From assembly GCA_949752745.1 (NCBI GenBank), contig OX457026.1:34835911-34899910 (forward strand): a DNA stretch of 64,000 bases, written 5' to 3'. Below, in pieces: positions 20,535-34,049 of this stretch (position 1 is its first letter; each line of letters opens with the position of its first letter). This stretch comes from Protula sp. h YS-2021 (taxonomy: Eukaryota > Annelida > Polychaeta > Sabellida > Serpulidae). The position numbers were made by a program, and so were the translations under genes. Below the pieces are notes generated by a model. That model saw nothing but the letters and a program-made list of their open reading frames with translations. It made no database searches and was not told the origin of the DNA.

Positions 20535-22600
20535 GAAAATGGCGGGAAATTTTGGGACTCGAGTGCAGAGACAATATGTTGAAAAGGAGAATGGTGATGA
20601 ATTGTAATTTTCATTTGCTACTCTACTCACTGCCCTCCTTCCCATCAAAGGATAAAAAATGTGCATACACACTTTTCAGTTTAAGTGCCTTTTAGTTCTC
20701 ATTCTTCTGCGACTCTCCCTTCTATCGGTACAAAGTAGATTCTCCGCCGTATTCGTTAATGGCTAAAAATTTGTCAGGCAGTCCTGTGCTGTTATTTCAA
20801 ATGTATCCAGAACAGTTCACTCTTTGCAATTGTCTGTTGCCATTTTACCCTGGGCTAATTCGCCAGAAATAAAACAAACAACTGAACAATTCGCCCATCT
20901 TTAAATAACGTAGACATGGTGTTTTCCGGAGTATCGATTCGTATCAAATTCATTTCAACGACTTTTTGGTAGAAATTGCAATTGGCAGTTACTGAAATTT
21001 TTAGTTTTGTATTTTTACCGAAGAAATCTTGATATTTTGATTGAAATGAAGACCGGTGTACGTGCAGGTTGATTTGAATTTGTCGAGATTTGCTATGAAT
21101 TGTGGGAATGTTTACAGAGAGTGAATGCATTTGAAGTAAAACTCACGGTTATTTACGTCCTGTTTTATATCTTTATTTGAAGCTAAAAGAAACAGAAACA
21201 AAGACAGAAATAATAATTCTGAAAGGTTATCCTTCGTGATTTCACTATATTCTAGAAGGTAAATTAATAATAATTCTTGCGCACATTGACGTTATTGCGT
21301 TCTCAATATCACTTGTAGCTGTGCTCAAACTCAATGTTATTTTAGTTAGCTATAGGATGAATTCACGCCGTTGCCGTACAGATTTAAATTCAGAATTCAA
21401 TTCTCTCTATGTTGTGGCTCACATTTAATCACATTCAATTATTTTTAAAAACTAGAAACAGACGAGCGAACAAAACTGATTTCAAATCATAGTTGAATCT
21501 CTTCCCCATTCTTTTGCACATTTTGAAGTCTCTCATGCTATAGGAAAGGAACTTCACAACAAAATTCCGATAGTCATATGTTTTCAAGTACACTTCCTGT
21601 TTATGAGCAACACCAAAATAATTTAATTGTGGTCCAATTTCTCCTGTGAAACTCTTGGCACACATTATATACCGAATTGGTAAACAAAGACGCTTGTCAC
21701 CTGACAGAATAACAGACACCAAAAGCCTGCTCGAGCTTAACAATTTTAACTGTTAGCCTGTTAGAGAACAGAGGGATTGCTGATTATAATTGTTTGCCTA
21801 TTAGAAAACTTTACTGATTTTGACAGGCATTACTGATTTTGACAGCTCCTAACATCTTTCAACACTATGTCTAAATTACCATGTAGCAATAAAACAAAAT
21901 AAACAAGTACTCTTAAAACTATCTTAAGCGTGTGTTAACATAAAGAATGGAGTGCTCAGCACATTTATCTCCCCTCATTTTATAATAACAGTCAAGGAGG
22001 GGAAAGGGGATGAAAGTTTTTATTTGAAGTGAACAATTCGGGGGCCAATGCCTGGGGAAGAACTGTCCGGAAACCTTTCAGATACATCTTGTAGATGATT
22101 ATGTTAAACAGAAAAACGATGATCGTTTTGAAAAAAAACCTGCTATCGGTGTTTTCATACCTGTTTAGACAATACACATCCTTTTTTATTTGATTCCTGT
22201 TTAATTGTGATTTAAGATATATTTTCAAGACTAATATTACAGCATGATAACATAGTGAAACAGTGTATATTACATACAGCACGATAATATAGTAAAACAG
22301 TATTTTAATGTTGGTGAACTCTCAGTGTTTGTTTTAAAGTTTTAATCAAATTGTCACAAAATAATTCATAAGGGAAACATTAGCTTAAAGCAGTGCTTTG
22401 TCGTTTAAATAAAACTACATTTGTAGTAAGCAATGGTACAGTAATTCTTCTTAAGTTCTGCGAGAGGATCCTCTCTGGTGTGAAATAAGTATAAAACTAA
22501 ACCATTCGTCATCGAGTAGCGAAAATTACATTTGGGTAAACAAAAAATACTATTCTCAACACTTAAAACTTCAGAACTCTGTAAAAATCTTGCCATTTAC
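20535..22600 (+). repeat. long non-coding duplicated block, copy 2
   Basis: Direct-orientation homologue of 9170-11200; see there for landmarks. Divergence by eye is substantial, with many indels, so the duplication is not recent. The foldback array inside copy 1 is reduced here to GGGGGCCAATGCCTGGGG at about 22038. Confidence 0.7.
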
Positions 22601-22639
22601 TTAATAACTAAGGACAATATAGCTGTTGAATCCCAGCAA

Positions 22640-23000
22640 ACATCACAGGAAAATGTCGATTTGAAGTTGAATTAGCATCAGACGAAATTGCAGCCTCAAT
22701 TTTATTTAGTTTTGATTGGTTGCGACCATAAATTAACGCTTTTGACACAACGTCGAATAGACGTCGGATAAATAACGATGTATATATGTTGATTTTGAAC
22801 GCAAAAACCCCATTTCAACAACTTTAAAGCAGTTGCAATTTGATTGTGAGAACATGTTCTGTCATAGCTCAACGTCTACTCAAACGTCTTAAAAATCCAT
22901 TGAACATGTGTCCGATAAAAACATTCTTTAGATGTGACTCTGATTTTCGATATATATTTTAGATAATCGGCGAGTGATGTTGAGCGTGAAATGTAGATAA
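22640..23000 (+). repeat. AACGTT/GACGTC dispersed repeat
   Basis: Homologous to 12040-12420, starting about 40 bp after the long block in both places, so it may be part of the same composite element. Confidence 0.6.
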
Positions 23001-23099
23001 GGCAGAAATGTTCGACAAAAATGTGTGGCAAAAAAAGAAACAAAATTAAACTAAAACAAAACGAAACAAAAACATACTAAGATAATTGACAACTGTCTA

Positions 23100-24195
23100 G
23101 TCTTCAAAGACAACGGGGTACCTCTTATATAACGTCTTTTAGGCATATATGGTCTAAAATAAGCTCAAAATAGCTCTGTCTCTCACTGTTTTCGAGATAA
23201 TTGTTAACTTTCGATTTTTGACCTTGATCATGACCGAGGAGGTCAAAGTCAACAGGCTACCTCTCATATAACGTCTTTTAGACCACAAGGGTCGAACGTA
23301 ATCTCAGAATCGCCCTAATTGTTTTAGAGATAATGGCCAATCTTTTTCTGAGGCTTTTCTGAGGGAATAAAGTATAGCTTATCTTCCTTTATAATTAGAA
23401 AACCTGTTTGCGAAAACAACGAAATAAGAATGAATATGGAAAGATATTACTAACATCTTTACTGTTACTACTTACTGCAGAATTACAAATCCAATGTTTG
23501 CAGAAATTTGGCAATTTGGCTCACGTATAGGGAGTGACGGGGTTCCGGTAATTCCGCAAAATGGTTTCCAAAAAACTTCTCCTGGGCCAGTGGAGCTTTA
23601 TATTTGGTACAATTATAGGCAATCATCCGGTCCTGTAGAAACCGAAAATATTTTTGACTTTGATCTCAAAGATTAGGGTCAAATTGAGGTGAAAGTTATT
23701 TCTTCCATAAAATGGTTTCCAAAATAAAAATCCTCTTACAGCTTGAATAAGTGGAGCTTTACATTTGGTGCAATTACAGACAATCATCTCTTGAAAACGG
23801 AAACGACTTTTCTCGAAACCGGTTAGAGATAGGACGATTCTGAGCTAACTTTTGACCTTCTGTACCTGAATAACTTTACATAAGGGGGGTCTCGGTGACC
23901 TTGAGCTTCTCGGTGACGATCAAGGTTAAAAACCAGAAGTTGACTATTATCTCGAAAACGGTAAGAGACAGAGCGACTCTGAGCTAAATTCGACCCTTTG
24001 GGTCTAACCAGCGTTTCATAAGAAGTACTTTGGTGACATTGACCTACTCGGTTACGGTCTAGGTGAAAAATCGGAAGTTGACTATTGTCTCGAAAATGGC
24101 TAGAGATTTTGAGCTCATTTTCGACCTTTGCCAAAACAACGTTACATAAGAGGTACCTCGGTGACCTTGACCTTCTCAGTTGGAGCAAAAAATAC
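23100..24195. repeat. TGACCTT-family copies (two or more, nested)
   Basis: Dense in GGTGACCTTGA, AAGGTCAA, TCTCGAAAACGG and TTACATAAGAGGTACCTCGG strings over more than 1 kb, in at least two overlapping segments. Minus-strand frames across it are low-quality artefacts. Confidence 0.6.
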
Positions 24196-24694
24196 CTGGG
24201 TCACTGCAAGGATAATGGGGTCTCCTCCCCAATTCTTAATCCAATGTAACCATCCAAACAGAAATTACTTCAGACCTGCAATCAAATTACGCCTTTCGCT
24301 TAGAAACTTTACTTCTCATTTGGTTTCTCAATTACTAAGGTTTCGCTAGACTACTGGAAGAGAAACCGTTCCCATATACTTTCAGACATTAACTGATACT
24401 GAGAAGTGAACCGCTTTTACCCATAAACCTTACTTATGCAAAAATTGTGACGCCATTCATTCACAGCAAACTCTGATACCTAGCCCTATCCCAACACCTC
24501 CCGTCCAAAACCTATCCGTGTATACGTACTTAAAGGGTGGCGTTACATGTCTAAGAAACACATCAAGTTACCATAGACAGTCTGCTTGTGAATCCTTAGA
24601 TTTCCTTTATAGTAACATCCTTTACTTAGCCCCACTCAACCGCTCCCGTCCCACACCCACCAGGGGATACGCTCTGAATGGGTGGTGTCACAGG

Positions 24695-27006
24695 TCAAGG
24701 CAACACAAATTTCGATATCAGGTCTCCATAGACAGTTTGCTCGTGGATCCACAAATTTCCTTTATAGTCAGATTGAACATGAATGGGATTTTCAAGATCG
24801 CTCCCGAGTTCCCCGAAATGAATGCGGGTGAACTTTTCATCCGTATCATACAGAAAAACTTGGCCGCTGCTTTGCTCGCATAGAATTATCCTTCCATTTT
24901 CATCCACGGTGCATAGAGTCCAGTAGAGAGTCCCTGACTTTTCGCCAGTTCCAGGGAAGCGGCATCTTTTAACCACGCTACCAGTTTGATTCATAGCGAC
25001 GAACCCATCTTTGGTAGTAAAATAGAAGCATTTGTTAAAGGTCAACAAAGACGGGCCCTTTGCAACAACACACAGTTGTGTTGTGACCCATTCATCTTCC
25101 TTAGTTTTGCTATGGACTGTGATCTCGTTCAGCTCTGTACGTAAACCTATGACGTTTGTGTCGTCACACGTGACGCTGGCGTAACCACCGCTGGATAATT
25201 TATCAACAACGTGTCCTTCTGTCGGGTGAATAGTCCATATGCCATTCAACGCCTCGTGTCGTGATGCCACTTCAGAACGACTAAATGCGATAAAAACCAC
25301 ACCTTTGCTGTTGTGTACACACGCCTTAGGAGACAGACCTTTCTTTCCGCTTGCAAGTGATTTGATTTCCAGCTCCTTCTCGCCAGTCATCATTAAATCA
25401 TAGACATGTATGAGCGCAGGCGTTATGATCCATACCTTGCCTAAAATAACGCTTAAAATGCAAGAGTGATGATCGCCTACCGTCTTCTCATTGTCTAAGA
25501 TCTTACCGATGTATTCGCTAAATTTGGTTTTATTCCTCAAGACTTCCGCTGGAATGGGCACAACGGTGTTGTAATTACTAGTTTTTGAAGGGCTTCTTGG
25601 CGGAATGGTTGGTTTTGAGGCCCCTAACTCTGTAGGCTGGAATTTTGTAAAAGCTGTAGGTTTAGGTAAAGTGTTAGCTGTACGACTAGCTGGATTAGAT
25701 GCCACAAGTTTGGTAGTAACCTTAGGCTTGGGCAAAGTGATGGGCTTACTGGTTGTTTCCACTATTTCTGGTACTGGTCTATCGCAGCATCTTGGTAGGA
25801 TACAAGCCCCGCTGTCTCCCCTACCGTCACTCTCGGCGTGTATATGTAGAATGAGTTCCTCTTCGATGTGACCATCAAAAGGAGGGAAGAATTCTAGTTT
25901 TGTCGATCTATCGGTATCGCTACATTTATCCAAGAGATTTTTATTTATGCGCGCATTTCCATCCTCGTGATACTGAAGTTTTTGTTTGATCGATGCTATG
26001 TTGGTGCTCCCGGAGTCGCTTTCAAGTAGCTTATTCACTTCCTCAATACGCGCAACTATGGAACTCTCACTCTTCATGAAGATTTCAAGCTGAATTTTTA
26101 ATTCTTCAAGGACACTATCGGCAGTGCCATCTGCTTCGTCGCAGAGTTGATTGCATTTTAGTTGTATGCTGGAAACGAAGTGCTGTATATCTTTCTTGGT
26201 TGCTTCGAGGTTGTCTTGGACTGCTTTTTGCTTTCTCGCGTTTTTTTCAATCTCATCACGTAGCTTTGATCTTGTCATAGACAGCTTGACAATCAGCTAA
26301 AACAAGAGACCAGACAAACACACCTACAAGTAATTTTAAGCTGTACCAAAGATCTTTCCGCATAGCGCTTAAGTACAAATTGGTTGCCATGTGCGTCAAT
26401 GATATTTTGAAACGGTCCCTTAAGGCGGAGTGCTAATTTGAAATAATACCCCCTTTTTTGCCCAAGACGGAGTGCATTACCAAACCACCCCCCTCCAAAC
26501 TCCAACCCCTTTTTGTTGGAAACACGGAGTATTATATAAAATTACGCGTTCACCCTTTTCGTCTAAACTGTCACATCGCGCGGATCAGTCCCGGTCTCAC
26601 AATTAGGCACTTTCTCTACGTTGCTTTAGACATGCATAGTAATATATATGATACCACCCTCCCATCCCCACCCCACCAGCCCAGCGTGACAATGTGACAA
26701 AACAGAGCGTCCATTCCAAACTGCTGAATAAGTGGATAACTTACGGTAACACATATACAAATTATGGACTAAATTAACTTTAAAAATTGTCCAAATAATA
26801 ATTTTGACCTGTTCAACAGCGTCGCTGAGCTGGGCAGCATTAAGATCCACAACAGAATGCCCCAATGTGGGTTTAAACCGCAAGTGCAAAGTACCGCATC
26901 TTCCACACATAAATTGGTCGCATTCTTTGCATTTATGCGTAGCATCGCTCTCTCCGCAAATCTCACACATCTGCGAATCCATATAGCTTTGTTCTGGACT
27001 TGACAT
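24695..27006 (-). CDS. B-box / coiled-coil / beta-propeller (TRIM-like) protein
   Basis: Two exons inferred on the minus strand: 27006-26809 (66 codons; donor CAG/GTCAAA, phase 0) and 26296-24695 (acceptor TTTTAG, stop at 24695-24697), giving 599 aa. Exon 1 is a B-box zinc finger with C14-x2-C17-x8-C26-x2-C29-x4-C34-x2-C37-x3-H41-x8-H50. Exon 2 starts with an amphipathic coiled coil (about 67-210, KLRDEIEKNARKQKAVQDN). A Pro/Thr/Lys-rich linker (about 250-310) follows, with two TLPKP repeats. The C-terminal half alternates hydrophobic strands in beta-propeller style (GKVWIITPALIHVYD, GRIILCEQSSGQVFLYD). The layout is that of TRIM/NHL-like proteins, many of which act as ubiquitin ligases or innate-immunity factors, but there is no RING here, so intrinsic ligase activity is not expected. 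Such genes are often amplified in molluscs and other invertebrates. The splice junction is inferred; a stronger GTAAGT lies further on but is out of phase. Confidence 0.8.
26297..26808 (-). other. intron of TRIM-like gene with decayed short repeats
   Basis: 512 bp. It holds repeated units containing GGCGGAGTGCTAATTTG, AGACGGAGTGCATTACC and ACACGGAGTATTAT, separated by ACCCCC and CCCTTTTT tracts (about 26410-26540), resembling a decayed unit array. Confidence 0.55.
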
Positions 27007-27475
27007 GACTCTTCAATAGCGTATAAATTTATCCCGACTTTTTCCGTCCTTTTAAATGTATATTAAAGGCGATAGTTACGTCAATGTTGAAGGTAGTAAA
27101 CATAAAACTAATATTTTCCATACAAGCCGAAGTGTAACGCTCAGCTGTGCATATAGTGCATATAAAACCAGTTTTATGCCGAGTGATTTCACAGCGGGCT
27201 TTGAAGACTTTTCTCTGCATAAACACTAATAACACTTCCTCGTCGCAAACTACATATGAACTGTGCTATTCAAATTTGGTCACATGATATTTGCAAACAT
27301 AAGAACTTGTTATCTGATTTTTGCAGAAAGGAAAATTTATAGAAAGTCTTGAAGGGGCGTATTCCGAGCTATATAGTCTATATGAGATGTTTTCACTATT
27401 TTTTATGATTAAGTATCCTGCCAAATTAATATGAATGATGTATATTCTCCATTTTGTGCTTGCATTGGCTCATAT
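27007..27475. other. upstream flank of TRIM-like gene
   Basis: Probable promoter and 5' UTR region of the minus-strand gene. No convincing TATA box or conserved motif was picked out. Confidence 0.35.
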
Positions 27476-27479
27476 TTTG

Positions 27480-27990
27480 CTTTGAAACTAGACCATTTTT
27501 GCTACCGAGCAGCGAAACTTACACTTGGAAGCATAAAAAGTACGATAATGAAGACTTAAAAAAATACACCTATGTTAAAAGTGGGGTCACGATGCCAATT
27601 GCCTCAAAACTGGACGAAGCACAACTTTTGACATTGGTCCCAGCAAACATTCCGACGTCGAAATAACCTCCATTTCAGGTTACGACGTTGACCCAATCAG
27701 ACATCAGCATTAAATTTTGTTGGAGTATGGTTGTGATTGGTCGCGACCTTAGGTCAACGTCTAATCACCGTCTCTGATAAAAAGTCGAAGGGACGTTGAC
27801 TGAGCAACGTTGTTCAAATGTTGATTTTAATCGCAATCAAAGCACCTCTAACGTTGAATCATCACCTTTGTTCAACAATGAATAGGCGTAGGAAAACCGG
27901 AGCTATATAGACGGCCTCTATAAAATGTCAGGAGATGTACGTGTTTTCGACTCTCATTTGCAACGTTGATTAGACGTCTGTCTAACGTCG
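27480..27990 (+). repeat. AGCGAAAATTACACTTGG block plus AACGTT repeat
   Basis: 27490-27560 carries the recurrent block (GAGCAGCGAAACTTACACTT, then AAAAAGTACGATAATGAAG). 27650-27990 is an AACGTTG/GACGTC repeat with TGTGATTGGTCGCGACC and AACGTTGATTAGACGTC, related to those at 12.0 and 22.7 kb. Confidence 0.6.
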
Positions 27991-28114
27991 GCAGCTAGAA
28001 TTGTGGTTTTCCAGGATAGTTAAGTTCCATTCCGTCTAAGGTGAAATCAGATGAACTTAAAATTTCGATTGAAAGTGTCATAATAAAAAAATCGATATAA
28101 CGACCCCACAGGGG

Positions 28115-28524
<410 letters not shown>

Positions 28525-28534
28525 AATTAAAGAA

Positions 28535-28905
28535 AACAGACCATTTTTGCAACCGAATAGCGAAAATTACACTTCAGACCACAAAAAATACGATTCTCAA
28601 CTCTTAAAATTCAGAATTGATCAAGAACGAGGAGGTGAAGTTTATCAAAGAACCTTTTCCCTTACATCTTCTCTTTTAGGACAAAACGGTCCAAAATAAG
28701 CTCAAGATCGCACTACCTCTAACCATTTGGGAACTTCCGGTTTTCGACATTGACCGAAGTAGTCAAGATAATTGAGGTACCTGTTACATGACGCTTTTTA
28801 GGTTTAAAGGGTTGAAATACGCTGAAAGTCGCTCTATTTCTAACCATTTCGAGATGATGGTAAATGGTTATCTAAGGTTATGGTTAAAATGCGGATTTTC
28901 CGACG
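28535..28905 (+). repeat. AGCGAAAATTACACTT block and TGACCTT fragment
   Basis: 28545-28615 is another copy of the recurrent block (AATAGCGAAAATTACACTT, then AAAAAATACGATTCTCAAC). 28640-28905 is a TGACC-family fragment in a diverged state. Confidence 0.55.
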
Positions 28906-29965
28906 ACTAATCACACTCTATCAGTGAGAATAAATTTCATCATTCTTTAGCAACTGAGAGCAACCGAAATGCAGCAGCCAACTTCAACCTGCACACGCAT
29001 CCTGTGATGGCTCTCATTGTAGACAGTTGGGTGATCAATACGCATAGGCTGATGTCGTGCCAGCTCCTTTAACTGCAAAATCAAAGCGTTTGCTTGCTTA
29101 TAATGGGCGTCAGCGGAAAAATTTTAATGTCCATTTTTGCAAATAAAATATTAATGAATTTCTTTAAAAAGTGAGCTGAACCAACTAGACATGCTATACT
29201 ATGTCTCTGCCAAATTTGGTTGTCTTAGCTTTAGTAGTCTCAGAGGAGTTCACATGACAAAGTTTTGGCGAATAAAAGGAACCATACGGAAATAGTTTTC
29301 GGAATCAAACGAAAGAAATAAACTAGGGGATTAAAAATCCTCAAGTCTAAAAAAGGGAGTTTTTCAGAACCTCCAGTAATTCACCAACTCTTTGTGACTC
29401 CGACCCAATTGTGATCAAAGAGAAACAAATAAAAAGGAAAAAAGGGATATTTCATAATTTTCAGCGATTCAACAACTCCATGGGACCCCGTCCCAAGTGT
29501 AACTTAGGTTTCTCAACAAAAACGTTTATTGCCTTGTTTCGTCTTACCGATACCTTTTTAAAAACAAAAAAAATGTGTTGGCACGAAGACCTGTATTACA
29601 AAAACGTTTCGAAAGAAATATTTCATTCATTTTCAGTTCATTTTCTTAAATCAAAATCAAATCAAAGTTTTCGAAAACAACACAGTCTGCCAACATCAGC
29701 ATCCCTGTCAATAATTACTAAAAAGGAAACAACAGTGCAATATAAACGCATATGTTTGCCCGAAATAATCTATATGTTTAAATGGTCCAGCATATATTTT
29801 CTAGTGATTGCTTTTTGTCCGACTTATGCAGGTCTCCAAAATTTCCAAGACTGTCTGGATCTTGCTAACAAGAAGCAAAAAATTAAAATAGTTGTAGCTA
29901 TATATTTAAAATATTCGAAATATAAAAATCCAAATATAATGTCATTTTACATTTACATTTTGTTC
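28906..29965. other. intergenic; low-confidence 195-codon frame
   Basis: 29345-29510 is an imperfect direct duplication (AAAAAGGGA-x-TTT...TTCA, then CAACTC and CCCAA-x-TGT). The frame 29411-29998 (+) starts inside it, is Lys/Ser/Phe rich with no recognisable domain, and is not called as a gene. Confidence 0.4.
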
Positions 29966-29969
29966 CAGC

Positions 29970-30850
29970 CCTGCGTATTCAACTCGTCCAGATACTGAAA
30001 CAACAGCATCAGGTGCTGTCACCCCTATGACACTTACTGAAGTAAACAGGCTCTGGTGGTCACGTGGTAGTGCGTAGTACCAATACCTGTGCTTCCCACC
30101 TGAAAGCATAGGTATTGCAGTGTGGGTGCTACATCGGTAGGGTGCAAGTGTGGGTGCAAGTATGCAACGATCGAGGTCGTCACATGTCTCGACTGAGCAC
30201 CTTGCTGATGTGTTTGCAAGTGTTTAATTTGAATGCTGGAGTTGTCAAATACCTGTTTAATGCTTTCGGGTCTATTATGAGGTGCCAACCCTCGCCCTTG
30301 TCTAGCAACTTGCCCAGTATATCCTTGAGTGCTACTTGCTTTTCTGTTTCCTTACTTGGCCGTTTACTTTCTGGAATGGGGCCAGGTAGCCCTACCTTAG
30401 CCACCTCACCATCTTAGTTGGTACCCCAATTCTTTCAATCTTTCCAAAAGTGTGTGAGCCTGTCTTCTATACGCAGCACTTGGTCTTTGATGTCTGACAA
30501 TGTTACGCCAGAATTTAGACGTCCTCCTACAGTGACAAGGACTGGTTAGCTGCTGTCTGTAGTTGTCACCTATTTGTTGGAATCTGGCTTGCTTTGCAAA
30601 AAAACACCGTTCCGTCTCTCTTGGATTTGCGGTCCCTTAATCCTGGGTGGACTAACGCCGTGCACCCGCATTGCGCTCCCTGTTCGTGCCCGCTGCTGTA
30701 GGTCCGTTGATGCGTCGTGAGGAGTCCGGGGACCCGGAATCGCTAGAGGATGAGAATGATATCAGCTGTCTGCGTTTTCCAATTCTATCCTGCATGCTCC
30801 CGCGTGGGGTTGATTGGTGTTGCAGACTACTGTGTCCCTCGCCTTCCATT
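29970..30850 (-). mobile_element. decayed DIRS-like element remnant, second copy
   Basis: Minus-strand 30180-30404 encodes EGWHLIIDPKALNRYL followed by KHISKVLSRDM, homologous to the RT entry at 19447-19707. Downstream on the same strand, frameshifted sequence still resembles the next RT motifs. 30652-30849 (Ser/Arg-rich) may be a Gag-side remnant. Clearly broken. Confidence 0.6.
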
Positions 30851-33800
30851 TAGGGATATTTTGGGAAAACAGTACTGTGTCTAGTTTTATTGTTGGAATG
30901 ACTTCTACGGTCTGAGGAGTAAAAATACCATTTCGTTTTGAAGATCGATTTACATGTACATTGCTTTGGGGTTAATATATAGTCGAAAGAAAAAAGGCTT
31001 TTCTATGTGTGGTAGCGTAGAAATGTTCTGTGCCCAAGAAATCCATGTTTTCTTTTGATGTTGAAATGACAGGGTGTTTCCATGTAGAAAATTGGTTGTT
31101 TCTTTGTCAGTTGTTCTTCTTTCGAGCTGGAGACATAATGTCTAAAACTGAATTTTAGCGTACATAGTACAAGTAGAAAAGTCAGTCCTTATAGATTAGA
31201 AACTCTTACAGATAATGCATTGACAGGTAACTTTTGCAGGCTTGGTCGTAAACAAGGCCTTTTCTACCTATAAACAGTTGTTTCTGCTCGCAGGGGAAAC
31301 CTATAGACGAAACTCACATGAAAATGCAGAGTCTCATAATCGATTGGTCCCTGTAAGCAATGCAATCACTATAATAATTGACAAGTTATCAAACACAGTT
31401 AAATTTACATCACATGTTTGGACCCTATAATATTAATCATTCTCCAAACATTTGGTCTATGTAGCCGGAAGGCTACTTACGGCTGCAAAAACGAAGTTTA
31501 ATAGTTCACAGTGTCTACCTTCTCAAGAATAATTGATATATGTTTATATTTTTTACTTTTACCAAGGACATAAATACTTTTTAAGACAATTCTCATTTTA
31601 ATAGCTATATTGTACATCATTTAAAGTTATCTTTGAACTTTAACGTTCAATAATACAAACGCTGTATTACGTGATGCCCATATGAAACTTGGTGGAGTAA
31701 TAAAAGTCTAAAAGACTGCATAATGAAAGCATATTTAAGTTCGTGGCATTATAGCTTGCCACAGTAGCCCATTTGTGAAAAAATTACGAAAGACCAGCCG
31801 CCATGTTTGTTCTTCAGACTTAACGGTACTTAAGTACCGAGTTATAACTCAGTACTTCAGACTTACGTGCTTTTGTTCATTCGTTGACCAACTGGCGTCA
31901 AATTTGCGCATCATTTTTGAAATCGAAAGCGAACTCGACCAGTACAAAATGACAAGATGTGGCAGGTGAGGCAAACTGTTTCAACAATGCAATACTTTTA
32001 TGGAATTTAGTTGCCTTTAGCAACGTGTGTAAGTTTCACAATCCTAAATACATGTAAAATAAATTTCTAAATTATATGCATTTTTCTAAAGGTAATTTAT
32101 TCCATTAGATCGTACATTGTTGAAAAAGATTGACTTATCCGCCACAGTTGCCATTTTGTTTTGGTAGTATTCGTATAATATTAAAAAAATTATATACATG
32201 GTGCGCAGAAAAAAGTTTCGAAGGCTTTTTTGCCAATGAAACAACAAAGCATTAAAGCGTCAGGGCAGGTGTCCTAACCCCCCATCAGTATCTCGAACGT
32301 TGATAAAAGGTGGTAGGTTAACTAAAAAATGAGTGATGGACAAATGCAGTAAAAACTAGCCATAAGAAGCAAACACAACACCACATGAAGCTAGGATGTT
32401 AAGTATGATTTGTTTTATATACATTTCTTGCTTTATTCCTATGTCTTCCAGATTTAAACTTGGGTTAACACTATCTGTTGCGGATACCTCTGACACTCTT
32501 GCTCACACGATGAGTCCAAATTTAAACTTAATTAATAATTGCGTTGTTCTAGCAATGTTGGGCGTAACTTGGAACCAGCATTGCCGCCATATTGAATAAT
32601 TTGTTTTTTGGCATTCATTTTAAAAACGTTATATTCATTTAAAATTTTTTGACAACACTTGGTATCAGATGATATGGAAAAAAACTAATTATGCATTTGA
32701 TATTCTAAATTGCAAACAGTAGTTTTAGTACTTTCTTTTGCAAATTTTTAGATTTTTATCTAGTGTTGTTTGCTTTGGTAAGGCAATGAAATGTTACTAT
32801 GAGAAAGAAAAAAAGGGAGGAGTGTAGAAACAGCAGGTTTTATTTGTCATCAGTGGAGAGAAACGGAATCCGACGTCGGAAATTTCTTTTGTTTTTTTGG
32901 TCGAATGCATAAAATCCGAAGTGAAGTCATGACATCGATGCAATATAATTTCAACGTTGGTTGCTGACATCGTATTACGTACTATATGTGAAATCGTCCC
33001 AAAGTCGGACTGGAACGAGTTCTCTTTTGTCATCAAAACGAAAATTTGATGGACCTCTGGGCTGGGTACCTATTTCATGCTTGCTGGGTGAGCCAGATGT
33101 GTGCTCCCTTATTAAGGCTTGAACACACACACATCCAATTATCGCGTGCACTCATTCATGTTTCTAGACATTCGGCCACAATCTAAAATGGTCGGAATAT
33201 GTTTCTCTCTTTGAGACAAAATACCGAACACTAAGATATGAACGAATGTTGCTACTAATCACAGCAACAGAGGAAACATATGAGGTGCCAAAACAACTCA
33301 CTCATAATTTTAAACAAAGATATATTTTAAGCTCCAAATACTTACATGCTATACAATTTAAAGAATCGATAAAAATTTCTCAAATTTCGATGACTTTCGA
33401 CAAAATAGGCCAAGTTGTGACACCACTTAGGACAACTTTTCGAAGAGAATAATTTCACAACTCTTGGTTTAATACAAGTTTCAAATGTATAAATATGCAA
33501 TAATTTTTTTTAAAAATTTGATACAAACGATTTGTTGAGAATCGCTTTGGAAGTGCTAGCCAAGATTCTTACCACATGAAACAAGTTTCTACTTACTGGG
33601 AAGGGATTATACCAAATTTATAGGAGAGGGAAAGTGGATATGTATATATTTAAGGTGCCCCAATTAATCAGGTTGCACAACAATAGCTTGATTTGTTTAC
33701 CTACCAAAGGAACCGTTTTTTGGTAATGCAGGCTCGTGTAGATAATGTCCCCTCCCATAATGTCCCCAAGTATTGTGTTTTTATCAAGTGGTAAAGAGCA

Positions 33801-34040
33801 TCGATCCTTGTGCTTTCAGTTTACTATGCTAACCCAAAAAAAGAAAGTATGCAGCAACTCTGAGCACCAAATTATCGAAAGCAACTTTTCAGAATTGTTT
33901 AACACTTCACATCTCGAAAGTTATAAGAATGCTGTGCAGCTGGACAAAATATGAAAGCGATACTCCTTGCAATAAACAAGTAAACGTAACTTGAGTATTA
34001 CATTGATGTCATTTTTTATTTACACAAACAGTTCCTCATG
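30851..34040. other. 3.2 kb without recognisable genes
   Basis: AT-rich sequence with scattered frames under 80 codons. A single pair of ATAATGTCCCC units at 33739-33768 recalls the unit grammar of the arrayed-arm elements but has no inverted partner. Confidence 0.45.
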
Positions 34041-34049
34041 CATCACTGA

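Noticed and set aside
29411..29998. 195-codon open frame on +
   Set aside because: It starts inside an imperfect direct duplication, is rich in Lys/Ser/Phe/Ile as expected from AT-rich DNA, has no domain or signal peptide in the right place, and ends inside flank of a DIRS-like remnant.
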